NCBI GenBank assembly: GCA_039933315.1
Contig: JBDTOI010000103.1
Location: 1-14,287, forward strand
Source of the DNA: DASXRU01 sp039933315
GTDB lineage: Bacteria; Acidobacteriota; Blastocatellia; Pyrinomonadales; Pyrinomonadaceae
DNA: 14,287 nucleotides
Direction: 5' to 3'
In this document: piece after piece, positions 14,255 to 14,287 of the stretch
Numbering within the stretch: position 1 is the stretch's first letter
Layout of the letters: each line of letters starts with the position of its first letter
Notes under the pieces: generated by a model
Told to the model about the DNA's origin: nothing
What the model saw: only the letters and a program-made list of their open reading frames with translations
Database searches by the model: none
Translations under genes and position numbers: made by a program

Positions 14255-14287
14255 TGCAGCCATACTTTGCTATGAACCGAACTCCTG
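14254..14287 (+). CDS. Possible start of a coupled gene, cut by window end
   Basis: ATG 14254 overlaps the DUF433 stop as TGATG and reads MQPYFAMNRTP to the window end; ATG 14272 is in the same frame. A second frame, from ATG 14247 (MFDAAILCYEPNS), is also open. Eleven to fourteen codons are too few to recognise a family, and neither begins like the LLDENLP-type PIN-like partners I know. Reported only because of the stop-start overlap. Confidence 0.2.
   Translation, partial: MQPYFAMNRTP

Overview
The window is a bacterial chromosomal segment, GC-moderate by eye, carrying ordinary housekeeping and envelope genes separated by short gaps that often hold palindromic repeats. The repeats (a CACAGACT/AGTCTGTG hairpin in mirrored pairs, an AGGGGTGGC hairpin in mirrored pairs, and mirrored copies of a TTAGCCGCAGAT-ACGCGGAT element), several secreted Gram-negative-type proteins, a lipoprotein, and the mix of genes suggest an Acidobacteriota-like soil bacterium, possibly Blastocatellia. 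That placement is an inference from style, not from a marker gene.

Layout. 41-145: mirrored hairpin repeat. 242-1543 (+): secreted zinc membrane dipeptidase (family M19). 1726-2736 (-): NAD-type isocitrate dehydrogenase, convergent with the dipeptidase and divergent from the next gene. 2878-4038 (+): glycine/D-amino-acid oxidase of the ThiO type. 4058-7863 (+): an envelope thiol-redox cluster made of an exported helical-repeat protein with a C-terminal TlpA domain, a CcdA-TlpA fusion, an exported TlpA-like protein whose CxxC is reduced to CGNW, and a small four-helix membrane protein. 7957-8919 (+): DHH/DHHA1 phosphoesterase. 9181-10032 (+): lipoprotein of an uncharacterised family with a caspase-like His/Cys pattern. 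10067-11089 (+): membrane-anchored M28 aminopeptidase. 11346-11743 (+): HicB-HicA toxin-antitoxin pair. 11776-13998 (+): molybdopterin-binding subunit of a xanthine dehydrogenase-type hydroxylase. 14033-14254 (+): DUF433 antitoxin-like protein, possibly followed by a coupled gene cut by the window edge.

How the parts fit. The clearest functional unit is the redox cluster: CcdA would carry electrons across the inner membrane to its fused periplasmic thioredoxin domain, which could then reduce the neighbouring exported TlpA proteins or their clients. The single-cysteine TlpA-like protein is the odd member and may have a binding or trapping role. The molybdenum subunit keeps residues that align with the purine-binding residues of bovine xanthine oxidase, but its iron-sulfur and FAD partners are not beside it; it sits between a hicBA module and a DUF433 gene. 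I saw no CRISPR array, transposase, rRNA or tRNA. I do not see strong proof of an entirely new multi-gene system; the best leads are the CGNW protein, the His/Cys lipoprotein and the two-level palindromic repeats.
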